Notes: a model not told the origin generated them from the letters alone. 36,243 nucleotides of DNA from Ruminococcus sp. (GCA_017460665.1 JAFUAO010000007.1:1-36243), one strand, 5' to 3'; positions 22,501 through 31,144 are shown, counted from the first letter of the stretch. A program made the numbers and translations.

Positions 22501-24195
22501 ATGAATGAAGAAAATCAGGTCCGTGATCCCAAGCGCAGACGTGAGATCATAAAGACCATACTCATAATTTTCCTGGCAGCGCTGCTGGTGCTGACCTTCT
22601 GCTCGAACACGATCATGAACAAGTCCCTGCCGGAGATCTCTACCGAGCGTGTCTCCAGCGGAAAGCTCACCGAGCGTGTGAGAGGCAGCGGCATGGTCAT
22701 CTCCAACCAGACCTACGACGTGACCGTGGACGGCAACAAGACCGTTGACACGATCATGGTCAAGACCGGCAAGGAGGTCAAGAAGGACGACGTGCTCTTC
22801 ACCGTGAGCAAGACCTCCAGCGATACCCTTGCAGCGGAGGAGGCGACTCTGGCGGAGCTGGACCTTGCTTACCAGAAGGCTCTTCTGGCGCCGCCGGCGG
22901 ATTACTCCACCGAGGACCAGAGCATCAAGAACGCAAGGGCCGACCTGAACGCAGCGATCGCAAGACGTGACGCAGCTATCGCCTCACAGGGCAGCGCTCA
23001 GGCTGAAAAGGCCGCCTACGACCAGAACAAGGCAGACCTTAGCTATCAGACCAAGCTCCAAGGGAAGCTCAGCGCTACGATCGCAGCGATCGACTCAGAC
23101 GAGTATTCCGCCGCCGCCCCTGAGTACACGGGAGCTCTGGTGGAGCTCCACACGAAGGCTGCTGAGGCCGAGGCCGACTACAACGCCGCCTTTGAGGTCT
23201 ACAGCCAGATCCTTGCGGAGGGCGGAGATGTCTCCGCATTGCAGGCAGATCTCGACCGCAAGCAGTCTGCAAGGGACTCAGCAAGAGATCAGTACGACAA
23301 CGAGAAGTTCTCCGTCCGGGCCGGCCTTGTGGACCAGCTCTCAGAGGCGGAGTCCCAGATAGACTGGCTCACCGCAGCCACCGCCGAGTATGAATCCGGC
23401 CTTGCCGCCGGCGAGGGGAGCTCCCTTGACGCTCTCGAGGCCGATGTGCTCCTCAAGCAGCAGAGCCTTGAGACCCTGATCACCGAGCTGAACAAGACCA
23501 AGACCGAGAACTCCAACCAGTCAAAGCTCAACGACCTTGACCTTCAGGCCGCAAAGCAGGCCGCCGACAAGCAGCGTGAAAAGGTGGAGAAGCTCAAAAA
23601 GGAGTCCGAGGTCACTGAGATCAAGGCCAAGTACAGCGGCGTCGTCAGCGCCGTAAACATAAAGCCCGGCGAGGAGACCGTCCCCGATATGCCGGCCCTT
23701 ACCATCGACATTTCCGAGGAGGGCTACACCCTTGAGGTCACCGTTGACGCTGAGAAGGCCAAGAAGGTCAAGACCGGCGCCGAGGCTGAGATCATCAACA
23801 ACTGGTACGGCGATATGCAAGCCGTTCTCAGCGAGATAAAGAGCGATACCGTCGCCGGCTCACGGAACAAGCGGCTGATCTTCAGCATCACCGGCACCGT
23901 CGAGCCCAATGCCTACCTTGAGGTGTCGATACCCTGCGGCAGCGGGAATTACGACGCTATCGTTCCCAACAGCGCCGTCCATGAGGACACGAAGGGCAAG
24001 TTCGTCCTGACAGTCACCTCCAAGAGCTCGCCTCTGGGCAACCGCTACTATGCAGAGCGTGTGGACGTGGAGGTGCTGGCCAAGGATGAGCTCTCCAGCG
24101 CAGTCAGCGGAGCGATCTACAGCGGCGACCACGTCATCACTACCTCCAGCAGCAATATCAAGCCCGGCTCGCAGGTCCGCATGAAGGACAACTAA
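22501..24195 (+). CDS. HlyD/RND-type adaptor (membrane fusion protein) with long coiled coil
   Basis: A 564-residue membrane-anchored adaptor. One N-terminal helix (about 17-35) is followed by the first lipoyl half (60-102). A very long alpha-hairpin/coiled coil, Ala- and Glu-rich, spans about 106-370. The second lipoyl half follows (YSGVVSAVNIKPGEE near 378-392), then a beta-barrel region (YTLEVTVDAEKAKKVKTG). Such adaptors usually serve efflux pumps (MacA, HlyD); here the gene lies inside a sugar-import operon. The hairpin, over 250 residues, could reach well through the cell wall. ATG 22501 follows AGGAGATATACAT; gap 25 bases from the permease gene. Confidence 0.88.
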   Translation: MNEENQVRDPKRRREIIKTILIIFLAALLVLTFCSNTIMNKSLPEISTERVSSGKLTERVRGSGMVISNQTYDVTVDGNKTVDTIMVKTGKEVKKDDVLFTVSKTSSDTLAAEEATLAELDLAYQKALLAPPADYSTEDQSIKNARADLNAAIARRDAAIASQGSAQAEKAAYDQNKADLSYQTKLQGKLSATIAAIDSDEYSAAAPEYTGALVELHTKAAEAEADYNAAFEVYSQILAEGGDVSALQADLDRKQSARDSARDQYDNEKFSVRAGLVDQLSEAESQIDWLTAATAEYESGLAAGEGSSLDALEADVLLKQQSLETLITELNKTKTENSNQSKLNDLDLQAAKQAADKQREKVEKLKKESEVTEIKAKYSGVVSAVNIKPGEETVPDMPALTIDISEEGYTLEVTVDAEKAKKVKTGAEAEIINNWYGDMQAVLSEIKSDTVAGSRNKRLIFSITGTVEPNAYLEVSIPCGSGNYDAIVPNSAVHEDTKGKFVLTVTSKSSPLGNRYYAERVDVEVLAKDELSSAVSGAIYSGDHVITTSSSNIKPGSQVRMKDN

Positions 24196-24207
24196 GGCGG
24201 TGGGCTG

Positions 24208-25335
24208 ATGAAACACAAGATAAGGCTATGGCAGGCGGTCCTTGCCGGCGCCAATGCAGTCTGCCTGACGGCGGCGCTGATCCTCACGGCCGTGGGGAGC
24301 TCCAGTGCAAGGAGCCGGAGGTACGACCGTGCGGCGGAGATCTGGTCCGGCGGAGAGGGCGGCTATGCTCAGATAAGCTGCTTTCTGGCGGAGGGATCCG
24401 GCTTCACGGAGAACTCCGTGGGGGGCGTCCGGTCAGGGCTCATGAGCAAGCTGAGAGAGGCCTCGGTCACTGCCGAGGAGGGCAGGACCCTTGTACCTGA
24501 CGCCTACAGCGCTGAGGTGGGCACATCTCAGATAAGGAGCAGCTCAGGCCGCTCCGAGGCCAAGATCACAGCCGTTGCAGGGCATTTCTTCCTGTTCCGC
24601 AGCTTTCGGCTCCTGAGCGGCGCATACCTCTCGGACGACCTTCTGATGCAGGACGGCGCCGTGATCGACAGCGAGCTGGCATGGGACCTCTTCGGCTCTA
24701 CGGACGCCGCAGGCATGGACATCTACATCGACGGGGCGAGGTTCTACGTTTCCGGCGTAGTGGAGGCTCCCTCCGACAAGACTGACAAAAAATGTGCCGG
24801 GAAAGCAAGGCGGGCCTACATCACCTACGACGGCGCCTCCGAGATCTACGGCGGCAGCGAGAGCTACGGCTATCCGGACTTGGGAGAGGGCTATGTCTCC
24901 TCCGGCTTCGACAAGGTGACCTGCTATGAGTGCATCGTCCCGGATCCGGTGAAGGATCTGGCCAAAAACAGCGTGACGGAGCAGTTCGAGCCATACAAGG
25001 AGCTCAGCGAGATCGTGGTCAACTCCACAAGGTACTCACCGAAAAGGCTGGCAAAGGCCTTCGGGGAGCTGCCCTCCATAGCGGTCAGAGACAAGCCGAT
25101 AGTTCTTCCCTTCTGGGAGAACGCCTCACGAATGACCGAGGTCAAGCTGGGCGCAGTCTACTTCGCAAGGCGCCTTACGCTGATCATTCCGGTACTTACC
25201 GCCGCCGGAGCTCTCATTTGGGGCTTCATAGTGTGGCGGAGAAATAAAGATAGGCTCCTGAAAAAGGCGGCCGGGGCAGTAAGAGGCCTCATGAGCCGGA
25301 TCAGAGCCAAAAAACAAAAGAAAGATAACATATAA
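24208..25335 (+). CDS. MacB periplasmic-core-like membrane protein without the permease part
   Basis: A 375-residue protein with one N-terminal helix (about 10-30), a ~290-residue extracytoplasmic domain, one C-terminal helix (about 322-343) and a strongly basic tail. The domain carries the MacB_PCD/FtsX-type signature IDSELAWDLFGSTDAAGMDI followed by RFYVSGVVEAP. True MacB/FtsX permeases have four helices and an FtsX core; here the last two helices are missing and there is no nucleotide-binding domain. It is therefore probably a scaffold or a receptor for the adaptor encoded 12 bases upstream. Start ATG 24208 after AAGGCGGTG. Confidence 0.78.
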   Translation: MKHKIRLWQAVLAGANAVCLTAALILTAVGSSSARSRRYDRAAEIWSGGEGGYAQISCFLAEGSGFTENSVGGVRSGLMSKLREASVTAEEGRTLVPDAYSAEVGTSQIRSSSGRSEAKITAVAGHFFLFRSFRLLSGAYLSDDLLMQDGAVIDSELAWDLFGSTDAAGMDIYIDGARFYVSGVVEAPSDKTDKKCAGKARRAYITYDGASEIYGGSESYGYPDLGEGYVSSGFDKVTCYECIVPDPVKDLAKNSVTEQFEPYKELSEIVVNSTRYSPKRLAKAFGELPSIAVRDKPIVLPFWENASRMTEVKLGAVYFARRLTLIIPVLTAAGALIWGFIVWRRNKDRLLKKAAGAVRGLMSRIRAKKQKKDNI

Positions 25336-25362
25336 CACCTCGCATCAAGAAAGGACAAAGCT

Positions 25363-27783
25363 ATGAAAAAAAACACATTCCGCCGTGCGGCGGCAGGCAT
25401 CCTTGCAGCAGCTCTTGTAGGGGCGTCGGCAGTTTCCTGCGGTGACTCAAAGCCCAAGGCCAAGCCCCAGCAGACCGCTGCTGAGGTGGTACAGCACTCC
25501 TACAGCGCAATGCCGCTGGATACTGACATGACCTTCAACTATGTGGAGCAGATGAGCTCCACCCCCGACGGCAAGGTGATGATCGTTGGCAGCACCGGCG
25601 AAAGCATGACCATGTACCTGACGGATACCGACTTCTCGGAGTTCACTGAGGTGGATATGCAGCTTGATCTGCCGGAGAACGCCGAGAGCTACTTCCGCTC
25701 CACCATGACCCCCGACGGCAAGATCCTTGCACTTGTTACGATCACCGAGTATTCCCAGAAGATCCCGGACTATGACTCGCCGGATTTCGACGCCGAGGCC
25801 TTCGACTGGGACAGCTTCTACAAGTCCGCAAAGACCAGCTACAGGGTAGTGACTATCGACAGCAGCGGCAATGTGCTCTCGAACTGTGAGGTGAACGGCC
25901 TTGAGAAGTTCAGCTCCGACGACGATGAGGGCGCCGGGCTCTATATCGACTCACTGATCCCCTGCTCCGACGGAAGGGTGATCCTCCAGATCAGCGGCGA
26001 TGAGTCAAGATGCGTCATTATGGACGAGGACGGCAAGATCGGCGATGAGGTCAACTTAGGGGAGGACATCTGGTTCTACAACTCCTGCGTCACCTCCGAC
26101 GGCCGCCTTGCCTTCGCCACATGGGAGGACGAGTCCAACGGCCAGGTGATCCGGTTCGTGGACACTGATGCCATGAAGATCACCGACGACAAGATCAAGG
26201 TCAAGGACACCAGCCTCAACAATATCGGCACCCTTCTTCCCGGCGCAGACGACTATATCCTCTACGCCTCGGGAGCCGAGGGCCTTTACGGGCTCCGTGA
26301 GGACGGCTCCGGCGAGGAGCTGATCAACTGGATCGACTCAGACCTCAACGGAGACTATATCCGTGGAGTGGTAGCCCTCGAGGACGGGGACTTCCTGATC
26401 CTTGAGCAGGACTGGTCCACCTCCAACGGCGTGAACTTCTACAGGATCACCGAGCGTGACATCACTGAGCTGGAGAACACGATCGTCATAACCCTGGGTC
26501 TTATGTACACCGATCCGGAGATAACTTCCAAGGTCAACGCCTTCAACAAATCCAGCGACAAGTACAGGATCCGCATCTCCGACTACAGCAAGTACGATGA
26601 GTGGGACTCTGAGAGCGACAAGATGCTCAATTCCTCCTCAAAGCAGCTCAAAATGGACATCGTTTCCGGCAATGCCCCTGACATGATCTACACCTACGAC
26701 CTTTCAGTGATAAAGACCCTGGCCTCAAAGAACGTTTTCACAGACCTTTACGGCTATCTGGGAACTGACGGCGCTGTCTCGAAGGACGACTTCGTTCCGG
26801 GAGTGCTGGAGGCAGGCGAGTCCAACGGCAAGCTCCTGAGCATATCTCCTACCTTTACGGTGAGCAGCCTTGCGGCCAAGAGCAAGTTCGCAGATCAGGA
26901 GAGCTGGGATCTTGACAAGCTGATCGAGACATACGAGAACCTCCCCGACGGCATGAAGCTCTTTAGCGACGCAAACACCAAGGAGGGCGTTTTCGGCCAG
27001 CTCAGCAACGGCTGCTCGGGCTATATCGACTACGACGCAGGCACCTGCTCCTTCGATTCGGACGAGTTCGTGAAGCTCCTTGAATTCTCCAACACCTTCC
27101 CCGAGGACGACGATACTCCCGACTGGGAGACAGCCTCTGATGAAGAAATGGATGAGTACTACAACGAGGTCCAGCTCGCCTGCCGCAACGACAAGGCCCT
27201 GCTCTACGGGATCAACCTATACACAGGAAGAGAATACGCTCAGGCCAAGTACGGCGCCTTCGGTGATGACATCACCATGGTGGGCTACCCCACCAACAAC
27301 GGCAGAGGCGGCCGGCTGAACCTTGGACAGAGCTTCGCTATATTGGAGAACGCCGCTGACAAGGACGCCTGCTGGCAGTTCATCAGCTCCTTCTTCACCG
27401 AGGACAGCTACAACACCGACGACAGGCGCATGGCCTACGGGCTCCCCTCGCTGAAGGCTCCCTTCGGGAAGCTCCTTGACGAGGCCACAGATAAGCCCTA
27501 CTGGACCGACGAGAACGGCAAGAAGGAGTACTACGACGACCAGTACTGGATAGGCAACGACCTTGAGCCCCTTACCATCGATCCTCTCACCAAGGAGGAG
27601 AGGGACGCCCTTGAAAAGTACGTTCTGGAGTCTGCCTCTGCGAGCACCTACATCTACAGCAGTGAGATCAGCGACATCGTAAACGAGGAGATCTCGCCCT
27701 TCTTCGCAGGTGAGCGCTCCGCACAGGAGACTGCTGAGATCATCCAGAACAGAGCCTCACTGATCCTCAGTGAGCAGTCATAA
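25363..27783 (+). CDS. Lipoprotein: beta-propeller-like domain fused to an extracellular solute-binding protein
   Basis: An 806-residue exported lipoprotein. The lipobox-like SAVSC has the acylated Cys at 26. Residues ~55-365 contain repeated blades (STPDGKVMIVGS, MTPDGKILALV, VTSDGRLAFATW) typical of a beta-propeller. Residues ~375-806 match a family 1 solute-binding protein (LMYTDPEITSKVNAFNKSS, SGNAPDMIY, YGAFGDDITMVGYPTNN, FISSFFTED). It should capture an oligosaccharide for the two permeases. A propeller in front of the binding domain is uncommon and makes the protein about twice the usual size. AAAGGA precedes the ATG. Last gene of the operon, followed by a strong terminator. Confidence 0.9.
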   Translation: MKKNTFRRAAAGILAAALVGASAVSCGDSKPKAKPQQTAAEVVQHSYSAMPLDTDMTFNYVEQMSSTPDGKVMIVGSTGESMTMYLTDTDFSEFTEVDMQLDLPENAESYFRSTMTPDGKILALVTITEYSQKIPDYDSPDFDAEAFDWDSFYKSAKTSYRVVTIDSSGNVLSNCEVNGLEKFSSDDDEGAGLYIDSLIPCSDGRVILQISGDESRCVIMDEDGKIGDEVNLGEDIWFYNSCVTSDGRLAFATWEDESNGQVIRFVDTDAMKITDDKIKVKDTSLNNIGTLLPGADDYILYASGAEGLYGLREDGSGEELINWIDSDLNGDYIRGVVALEDGDFLILEQDWSTSNGVNFYRITERDITELENTIVITLGLMYTDPEITSKVNAFNKSSDKYRIRISDYSKYDEWDSESDKMLNSSSKQLKMDIVSGNAPDMIYTYDLSVIKTLASKNVFTDLYGYLGTDGAVSKDDFVPGVLEAGESNGKLLSISPTFTVSSLAAKSKFADQESWDLDKLIETYENLPDGMKLFSDANTKEGVFGQLSNGCSGYIDYDAGTCSFDSDEFVKLLEFSNTFPEDDDTPDWETASDEEMDEYYNEVQLACRNDKALLYGINLYTGREYAQAKYGAFGDDITMVGYPTNNGRGGRLNLGQSFAILENAADKDACWQFISSFFTEDSYNTDDRRMAYGLPSLKAPFGKLLDEATDKPYWTDENGKKEYYDDQYWIGNDLEPLTIDPLTKEERDALEKYVLESASASTYIYSSEISDIVNEEISPFFAGERSAQETAEIIQNRASLILSEQS

Positions 27784-27827
27784 TTTTGCATTCTTCAATT
27801 TCATATACTCCACCTCCTTTTAAAGGG

Positions 27828-27862
27828 AAAACGTCAGGAAGAAATTCCTGACGTTTTCTTTT
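27828..27862 (+). terminator. Terminator of the transporter operon
   Basis: Perfect 13-bp stem AAAACGTCAGGAA / TTCCTGACGTTTT with a GAAA loop, then CTTTTT. It begins 45 bases after the last stop. It could also act weakly on the convergent minus-strand gene. Confidence 0.93.
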
Positions 27863-27897
27863 TGCGACTTATTTTTCGGAAAAAAGGGGGTATAATA

Positions 27898-28425
27898 TCA
27901 TAGGTCCTCTTCATCTATCACAGGAGGAGCAGGTGCGTTCTCCTTTTCAAGGCGGAGCTGCCGGCGGCGCCTTCTCTCGGCGGAGGCCTCCTCCGAGGAG
28001 AGCTGCAAAACGGCGATGATCAGTATGAGAGCCGCCGGGATCACGCAGGGGATCAGCCTCCCCTTGTACATATGGCTGACCGGCTCCATGGTGAACTTGT
28101 CGCTCCAGCCGGCACGGTCGGCGTGATCGCAGATCTTATAGACCATGGCCATGCAAAGGGCTATCCCCGGTATATCCAGTAAAAGCGCAAGGATATTAGG
28201 CAGGCTCTTCCGGGAGAGCGTCAGCAGCCCGGCCAATAGCACCGCCGCTCCCGAGATCAGCAGCAGCAGCCCCTGAGCCCAAAGCTCGTCGCCGTAGGTG
28301 TCCCTGTGGCTCATGATCCCGGCTCCGGCAGGGATCGCCATTGCTCCCGGGAAAACGACCGCCAAGATCACCGCAGCGGCCTTGACTGCCCCAAGAAGAG
28401 GGCTGTGTTTTTTTGTGTTTTTCAT
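27898..28425 (-). CDS. Membrane protein of unknown function
   Basis: A 175-residue protein with about four membrane helices (near 11-32, 50-68, 77-98 and 123-143) and a cytoplasmic tail rich in Arg and Glu (ERRRRRQLRLEKEN) ending in acidic residues. No family is recognised. AAGGAG precedes ATG 28425. It stands alone on the minus strand between the transporter operon and spoIVB, with an unclear promoter in the 130-base gap to spoIVB. Confidence 0.72.
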   Translation of the reverse strand: MKNTKKHSPLLGAVKAAAVILAVVFPGAMAIPAGAGIMSHRDTYGDELWAQGLLLLISGAAVLLAGLLTLSRKSLPNILALLLDIPGIALCMAMVYKICDHADRAGWSDKFTMEPVSHMYKGRLIPCVIPAALILIIAVLQLSSEEASAERRRRRQLRLEKENAPAPPVIDEEDL

Positions 28426-28555
28426 AGTTTTCTCCTTTTTTCGCAGGATATACGCTCTCTCAAAAATGCCCTCTCATTTCTGCCGGGCTTTTGCACATAA
28501 TAACAGCGGACCGGCTGACTTCCGGGTCTAAATGCAGTTGAAAGGAAGCAGATCA

Positions 28556-29746
28556 ATGCAAATTCGCAGACTTTTTACCCGGACTGCGGCAGCAGTCCTC
28601 TCCGCAGCGCTGATCGGGATGTTCGGTGCGGCGGAGTATTACTCCCGGCGAGTGCCCTCGGATCTGACTGCCGAGGCCGGCGCAGGGCTCAGTCTTGCCG
28701 GATTTCCGGAGCTGAGCTTCTCCGAGGCGGTCCCGGCCTCCGGACAGGCCACCCTTGCCCTTTTCGGGGCGATCCCCGTGAAGAACGTGGAGATCCACCG
28801 GGCTCAGGCTCCCGTGCTCACCGCAGGGGGCGAGCCCTTCGGCATAAAGCTCCTCATGGAGGGCGTCATGGTCACCGGACTTGGCGATGTTGAGCCTCCC
28901 GGCGGCTCTGGGAGCTGTCCTGCGGCAGAGGCCGGGGTGGAGGTCGGCGACGTGATAAAGCGGGCCGGCGGTCTCCCGGTAAGCTCCAACGCTGAGCTCC
29001 AGAGGATCATCAGCTCCAGCGGCGGCCGGGAGGTCTCTCTTGAGATCGACCGAGGCGGAGCGCAGCTAACTGCCAGTCTCCGGCCGGTCATGTCCGGGGA
29101 GGGCTGGCGTGGAGGTATGTGGGTCCGGGACAGCATCGCCGGGATCGGCACAGTGACCTTCATCGACAGGTCCACCGGGGCCTTCGCAGGTCTTGGCCAC
29201 CCGATCTGCGACTCCGACACAGGGGGGCTCGTGCCTCTGCAAAGCGGCGAGGCCGTGCCTGTGGAGATAACTGAGGCGCAGAAGGGCGAGCGTGGGCTCC
29301 CCGGGGAGCTCCGGGGAAAGTTCGGCAGCTCCGGCCCGATGGGAGTGCTCACGGAGAACTGCCATAGTGGTATCTACGGCACGCTGACCAAGGCCTCCTC
29401 CGAAGGGCTGACCGGCGAGGAGTACAAGCTGGCCTACCGGCAGGAGGTGACCAAGGGCGAGGCCTTTATCCGGACCACTGTTTCCGGCACAGAGCCCAGG
29501 CTCTACTCCGCACAGATCGAGAGCGTCGACTACTCAGACAGTGCCAGCCCTAAGAACATGGTGATCCGCATCACCGACCGGGAGCTCCTTGAGGCCACCG
29601 GCGGCATAGTACAGGGCATGAGCGGCAGTCCGATCATACAAAACGGCAAGCTGGTAGGGGCCGTGACCCACGTTTTCGTGGCTGACCCCACCCGTGGCTA
29701 CGGGATCTTTGCCGAGACCATGGCGGCTCCGCTGATGGGGGAGTAA
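28556..29746 (+). CDS. spoIVB: SpoIVB peptidase (S55), sporulation signalling protease
   Basis: Serine peptidase that in Bacillus subtilis is made in the forespore, crosses its membrane and triggers pro-sigma-K processing by cleaving SpoIVFA. One N-terminal helix (5-25), a PDZ domain (about 95-175) and the S55 catalytic domain with His215 (GLGHPICD), Asp341 (ITDREL) and Ser356 (QGMSGSPIIQNGK) are all present. The Asp-Ser spacing of 15 equals that of the Bacillus enzyme. I start at ATG 28556, which has AAAGGA in front; the in-frame ATG at 28532 has no ribosome site. The usual neighbours recN and spo0A are not here. No clear sigma-F/G promoter could be placed. Confidence 0.93.
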   Translation: MQIRRLFTRTAAAVLSAALIGMFGAAEYYSRRVPSDLTAEAGAGLSLAGFPELSFSEAVPASGQATLALFGAIPVKNVEIHRAQAPVLTAGGEPFGIKLLMEGVMVTGLGDVEPPGGSGSCPAAEAGVEVGDVIKRAGGLPVSSNAELQRIISSSGGREVSLEIDRGGAQLTASLRPVMSGEGWRGGMWVRDSIAGIGTVTFIDRSTGAFAGLGHPICDSDTGGLVPLQSGEAVPVEITEAQKGERGLPGELRGKFGSSGPMGVLTENCHSGIYGTLTKASSEGLTGEEYKLAYRQEVTKGEAFIRTTVSGTEPRLYSAQIESVDYSDSASPKNMVIRITDRELLEATGGIVQGMSGSPIIQNGKLVGAVTHVFVADPTRGYGIFAETMAAPLMGE

Positions 29747-29753
29747 ACAAAAT

Positions 29754-29785
29754 GGCCGTTACGCAATGTAACGGCCTGAGTTTTT
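29754..29785. terminator. Bidirectional terminator between spoIVB and HPr
   Basis: Perfect 9-bp stem GGCCGTTAC / GTAACGGCC with a GCAAT loop, followed on the plus strand by TGAGTTTTT and on the minus strand by ATTTTG. Confidence 0.88.
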
Positions 29786-29796
29786 GATGCGGTTTT

Positions 29797-30069
29797 TTAT
29801 CTGTTCTCCTCACTGAAGCCGCTCTCAACGAGCTCTACCAGAGCATCAACAGCAGCCTTCTCGTCAGCGCCGTCAGCGATGACCTTGATATTTGTACCGC
29901 CTACGATGCCCAGTGAAAGGATACCCAGGAGGCTCTTAGCGTTAACTCTGCGCTCTTCCTTCTCGATCCAGATAGAGGACTTAAACTCGTTAGCCTTCTG
30001 AATGAAGAAAGTAGCAGGTCTTGCGTGGAGTCCGACCTGATTTTTTACCATTACTTCTCTGACAAACAT
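29797..30069 (-). CDS. HPr-family phosphocarrier protein
   Basis: A 90-residue HPr that accepts phosphate from enzyme I for the sugar phosphotransferase system; in Firmicutes it also serves carbon catabolite control with CcpA. His15 lies in GLHARPA and Ser46 in NAKSLLGILSLGI, both at canonical positions, so both the PTS and the HPr-kinase sites are present; this excludes Crh, which lacks His15. I start at ATG 30069, eight bases after GGAG; upstream TTG 30075 would add two residues. No PTS enzyme gene lies nearby, so its role may be mainly regulatory. Confidence 0.93.
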   Translation of the reverse strand: MFVREVMVKNQVGLHARPATFFIQKANEFKSSIWIEKEERRVNAKSLLGILSLGIVGGTNIKVIADGADEKAAVDALVELVESGFSEENR

Positions 30070-30095
30070 ATTCAACTCTCCTATTCTCTAAAATG

Positions 30096-30121
30096 GGTCT
30101 CCATTGGGAGATCGGGAGACC
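30096..30121 (-). other. Hairpin in the HPr leader
   Basis: GGTCTCC / GGAGACC, 7-bp stem in the untranslated leader between the promoter at 30155-30183 and the ribosome site. It could affect message stability; no known riboswitch is recognised. Confidence 0.5.
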
Positions 30122-30154
30122 GTTCATGCGCAAATTTTTTCAATTGCTGATATC

Positions 30155-30183
30155 ATTATACATTCATTTTTTTTAATAGTCAA
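30155..30183 (-). promoter_or_regulatory. Promoter of the HPr gene
   Basis: On the minus strand: TTGACT (30183-30178), 17-base spacer, TATAAT (30160-30155). Confidence 0.85.
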
Positions 30184-30433
30184 CGGATTTTTATGCTAAA
30201 ATTCCTTGATTTCATGAAATTCTACATTTACATAGAATGACCGAGAGTTTTTTTCGGTTTGCTTGTGAATTATCACCACAAAAAAATGTTGATAGCCATT
30301 GTTGAAAGTGTATAGTTTTCAACAGTGTATTATGTTAAATATTGCTGAATGGAAAATCAAAGCCCGAGTATACAATTTGTTAACATCTCTTAGCAAGAAA
30401 CGGTCATTTACCGCAATATACCGCAATTTTTGC
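30184..30433. other. AT-rich gap with inverted and direct repeats
   Basis: About 250 bases without a convincing gene. It holds CCGA...TCGG around a T run (30241-30256), an 8-bp inverted repeat TGTTGAAA / TTTCAACA (30300-30307/30317-30324), and a 10-bp direct repeat TACCGCAATA / TACCGCAATT (30409-30428) just after the trmD stop. No clear terminator for trmD is present. The long plus-strand frame from 30299 is a shadow of trmD-rimM. Confidence 0.5.
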
Positions 30434-31132
30434 TTAGTCACTTTTTTTGATATACTTTTCGTACAAGTCAGGACGCTTTTCACGGGTCAGTCTCAGGCTC
30501 TCGTCGTGTCTCCACTGGGCGATGTTCTTATGGTGACCGGTAAGCAGCACCGGAGGGATCCCCTCGCCCTCCCAGATCTCGGGACGGGTGTAGTGGGGGT
30601 ACTCCAAAAGGCCGCCGTAGATGCTCTCCTCCTCGAAGCAGATGTCCGCCGAGAGCACTCCCGGGCACATTCTTGCGATACAGTCGGTGACCACCATTGC
30701 CGGGAGCTCGCCGCCAGTGAGGACGTAATCGCCGATCGAGATCTCTTCGTCCACGATCCTGTCGATGACACGCTGGTCCACGCCCTCATAGTGGCCGCAG
30801 ATGATCAGGATATCGTCCATTTTTGCCAGCTCAGCAGCCCGCTGCTGGGTAAAGACCTTCCCCTTGGGGGACATATAGATCGTATGGGGCTTAGTTCCCA
30901 GCTCCTCGCAGACCGCCCTGTAGCAGTCGTAGATCGGCTGGCACTGCATGACCATGCCCATTCCGCCGCCGTAGGGGTCGTCGTCCACTCGGCGGTGCTT
31001 GTCGGTGGAATAGTCCCGGATCTGGCGGCAGTGAACGTCGATCTTGCCGGCCTTACGAGCTCTACCCACGATGCTCTCCCCCAGGACAGCCTCGCACATC
31101 TCAGGGAAAAGCGTCATTATCTCTATTTTCAT
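30434..31132 (-). CDS. trmD: tRNA (guanine-37-N1)-methyltransferase TrmD
   Basis: Methylates G37 next to the anticodon of tRNAs reading CNN codons, using SAM, which prevents +1 frameshifting. It is an essential knotted SPOUT enzyme. Full length (232 residues) with the family start IMTLFPEMCEAV, DDDPYGGGMGMVM, the SAM knot LIICGHYEGVDQRV and GDYVLTGGELPAM, and the late EEESIYGGLLEYPHYTRP. AAAGG precedes ATG 31132; the gap from rimM is 12 bases. In many genomes rplS follows trmD; here an AT-rich gap does. Confidence 0.97.
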   Translation of the reverse strand: MKIEIMTLFPEMCEAVLGESIVGRARKAGKIDVHCRQIRDYSTDKHRRVDDDPYGGGMGMVMQCQPIYDCYRAVCEELGTKPHTIYMSPKGKVFTQQRAAELAKMDDILIICGHYEGVDQRVIDRIVDEEISIGDYVLTGGELPAMVVTDCIARMCPGVLSADICFEEESIYGGLLEYPHYTRPEIWEGEGIPPVLLTGHHKNIAQWRHDESLRLTREKRPDLYEKYIKKSD

Positions 31133-31144
31133 AAGTTACCTTTC

